From: Oligoflexaceae bacterium
GTDB lineage: Bacteria; Bdellovibrionota_B; Oligoflexia; Oligoflexales; Oligoflexaceae
Length of the DNA stretch: 5,962 nt
Direction: 5' to 3'
NCBI GenBank assembly: GCA_947474445.1
Contig: CANJJY010000291.1
Location: 1-5,962, forward strand
A program made the position numbers and the translations under genes. Positions 5,315 through 5,962 of this stretch are shown here, piece after piece; the stretch's first letter is position 1; each line of letters begins with the position of its first letter. The notes below the pieces were generated by a model that was not told where the DNA came from, searched no databases, and saw only the letters and a list, made by a program, of their open reading frames with translations.

Positions 5315-5523
5315 TGCGCGCGATTTGGCTGAAATGGCCAATCCGAGTCTATCAAATTTGCGTTTCACCCCTGCTAGGGCCGCACTGTCGCTTTTATCCA
5401 AGCTGTTCGCATTTTGCGATCGGCTGTCTTGAAAAATATTCTTTCGGATTGGCTCTCAAAAAAATAAGCTGGCGGCTTTTACGCTGTCACCCCTGGCACC
5501 CAGGAGGAGTGGACTTACCATGA
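5314..5523 (+). CDS. yidD: YidD, membrane protein insertion efficiency factor
   Basis: YidD is a small protein that lies on the inner face of the cytoplasmic membrane and aids YidC-dependent insertion of membrane proteins. The 69 residues hold every hallmark: an amphipathic start (IWLKWPIRVYQICVSPLLG), CRFYPSCSHFA (residues 25-35) and RLLRCHPWHPGGVDLP (54-69), including the conserved Cys at 25, 31 and 58. It is a usual short form without a tail. The ATG at 5314 is preceded by AAGGGTGG (5299-5306) at 7 nt; the TTG just before it is a less likely start. Its stop overlaps the yidC start by four bases (ATGA), so the two are translationally coupled, which suits partners in one pathway. Confidence 0.96.
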   Translation: MRAIWLKWPIRVYQICVSPLLGPHCRFYPSCSHFAIGCLEKYSFGLALKKISWRLLRCHPWHPGGVDLP

Positions 5524-5962
5524 ATTGGGATAAGAAAACGATCGGTGCTCTTTTCGCGTCCATCGTGATTTTCACCGTGTACATGAGCTACCTGCAACGC
5601 AAATACCCTGATTATTATGCCGGTCGGAAAGACCAGCCTAAAACCGCGGAAACGGTGACACCTGTCCCAACCTCTCCGGCAGGGAGCACAGCGCCTAGCC
5701 CCGGAACTGATTCTGCGGCGGCAGCGCCAGTTCCCGGTACAACCGAGATCGCGCTCCTTTCTCCCGAACAGCTCCGTATCGAGACGAAAACGCGGGTCTT
5801 TGACTTCGATCAGCAGACCGCTTCGATTAAGAGCGTCCTCCTCAAGGACTTTCGACAGAACCTCAATGCTGATGCACCGGCCGAGTTACTTGATAGCCCA
5901 CTCGCTATTCAAGCGACGACTCAGGTCACCGATCGGCTCCCGAAACAGGGCTTCAGTGCCCA
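5520..5962 (+). CDS. yidC: YidC membrane protein insertase, N-terminal part only
   Basis: YidC inserts proteins into the inner membrane, alone or with SecYEG. The first 147 codons are present; the rest lies beyond the window. MNWDKKTIGALFASIVIF begins the Gram-negative form, with a membrane helix at about residues 7-25. A Pro/Ala/Thr/Ser-rich linker (about 39-76) follows, then the start of the periplasmic beta domain (IETKTRVFDFDQQTASIKSV, near 87-106). This N-terminal plan is absent from Gram-positive YidC/SpoIIIJ. The five-helix insertase core is not visible, so the name rests on the start, the linker and the position after yidD. GGAGGAG (5503-5509) lies 10 nt before the ATG, inside yidD. 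Confidence 0.93.
   Translation, partial: MNWDKKTIGALFASIVIFTVYMSYLQRKYPDYYAGRKDQPKTAETVTPVPTSPAGSTAPSPGTDSAAAAPVPGTTEIALLSPEQLRIETKTRVFDFDQQTASIKSVLLKDFRQNLNADAPAELLDSPLAIQATTQVTDRLPKQGFSA

Overview
The window comes from a Gram-negative bacterium of medium GC content. The evidence is a yidC start encoding the long form with a periplasmic domain, the gene order rpmH-rnpA-yidD-yidC, and a secreted protein with a Sec signal peptide. The mix of genes would fit a deltaproteobacterial or Bdellovibrionota-type genome, but that is a weak inference and nothing here fixes the lineage. No tRNA, rRNA, CRISPR array, insertion sequence or phage gene was seen, so this is ordinary chromosome.

Layout. (1) Bases 1-225, minus strand: the first 75 codons of glmU (cell-wall precursor synthesis), running out of the window. 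(2) Bases 226-454: a divergent control region holding a glmU -10 candidate, a 13-bp GC-rich palindrome and a hairpin next to a TATGAT box. (3) Bases 455-1655, plus strand: a two-gene unit made of a small protein with a NifU-type iron-sulfur domain and a HEAT-repeat protein. (4) Bases 1652-4328, minus strand: a compact three-gene operon read right to left, secreted four-repeat protein, then alanine racemase (alr), then a VOC-fold protein. It converges on the HEAT gene with overlapping stop codons. (5) Bases 4329-4564: a second divergent region with a candidate promoter for each side. The rpmH promoter is a good extended -10 type, and its predicted transcript starts at the base of a helix that closes just upstream of the rpmH ribosome binding site. 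(6) Bases 4565-5962, plus strand: rpmH, rnpA, a possible 22-codon ORF, yidD, and the start of yidC.

How the genes work together. The right-hand operon couples ribosome assembly (L34), tRNA 5' maturation (RNase P protein) and membrane protein insertion (YidD, YidC), a very widely conserved arrangement. The minus operon supplies D-alanine for peptidoglycan next to an exported, cysteine-paired protein of unknown role. glmU at the left edge is also a cell-wall gene, so two of the units touch envelope synthesis.

The strongest new observation is the secreted protein at 3165-4328. Its mature part has exactly eight cysteines in four pairs, spaced 30, 30, 30 and 28 residues, repeating every 91-94 residues. 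This implies four tandem copies of one small disulfide-bonded domain that I do not recognise. Second-line observations are the structured rpmH leader, hairpins at the rpmH-rnpA junction, and the small ORF joined to yidD by a TGATG.
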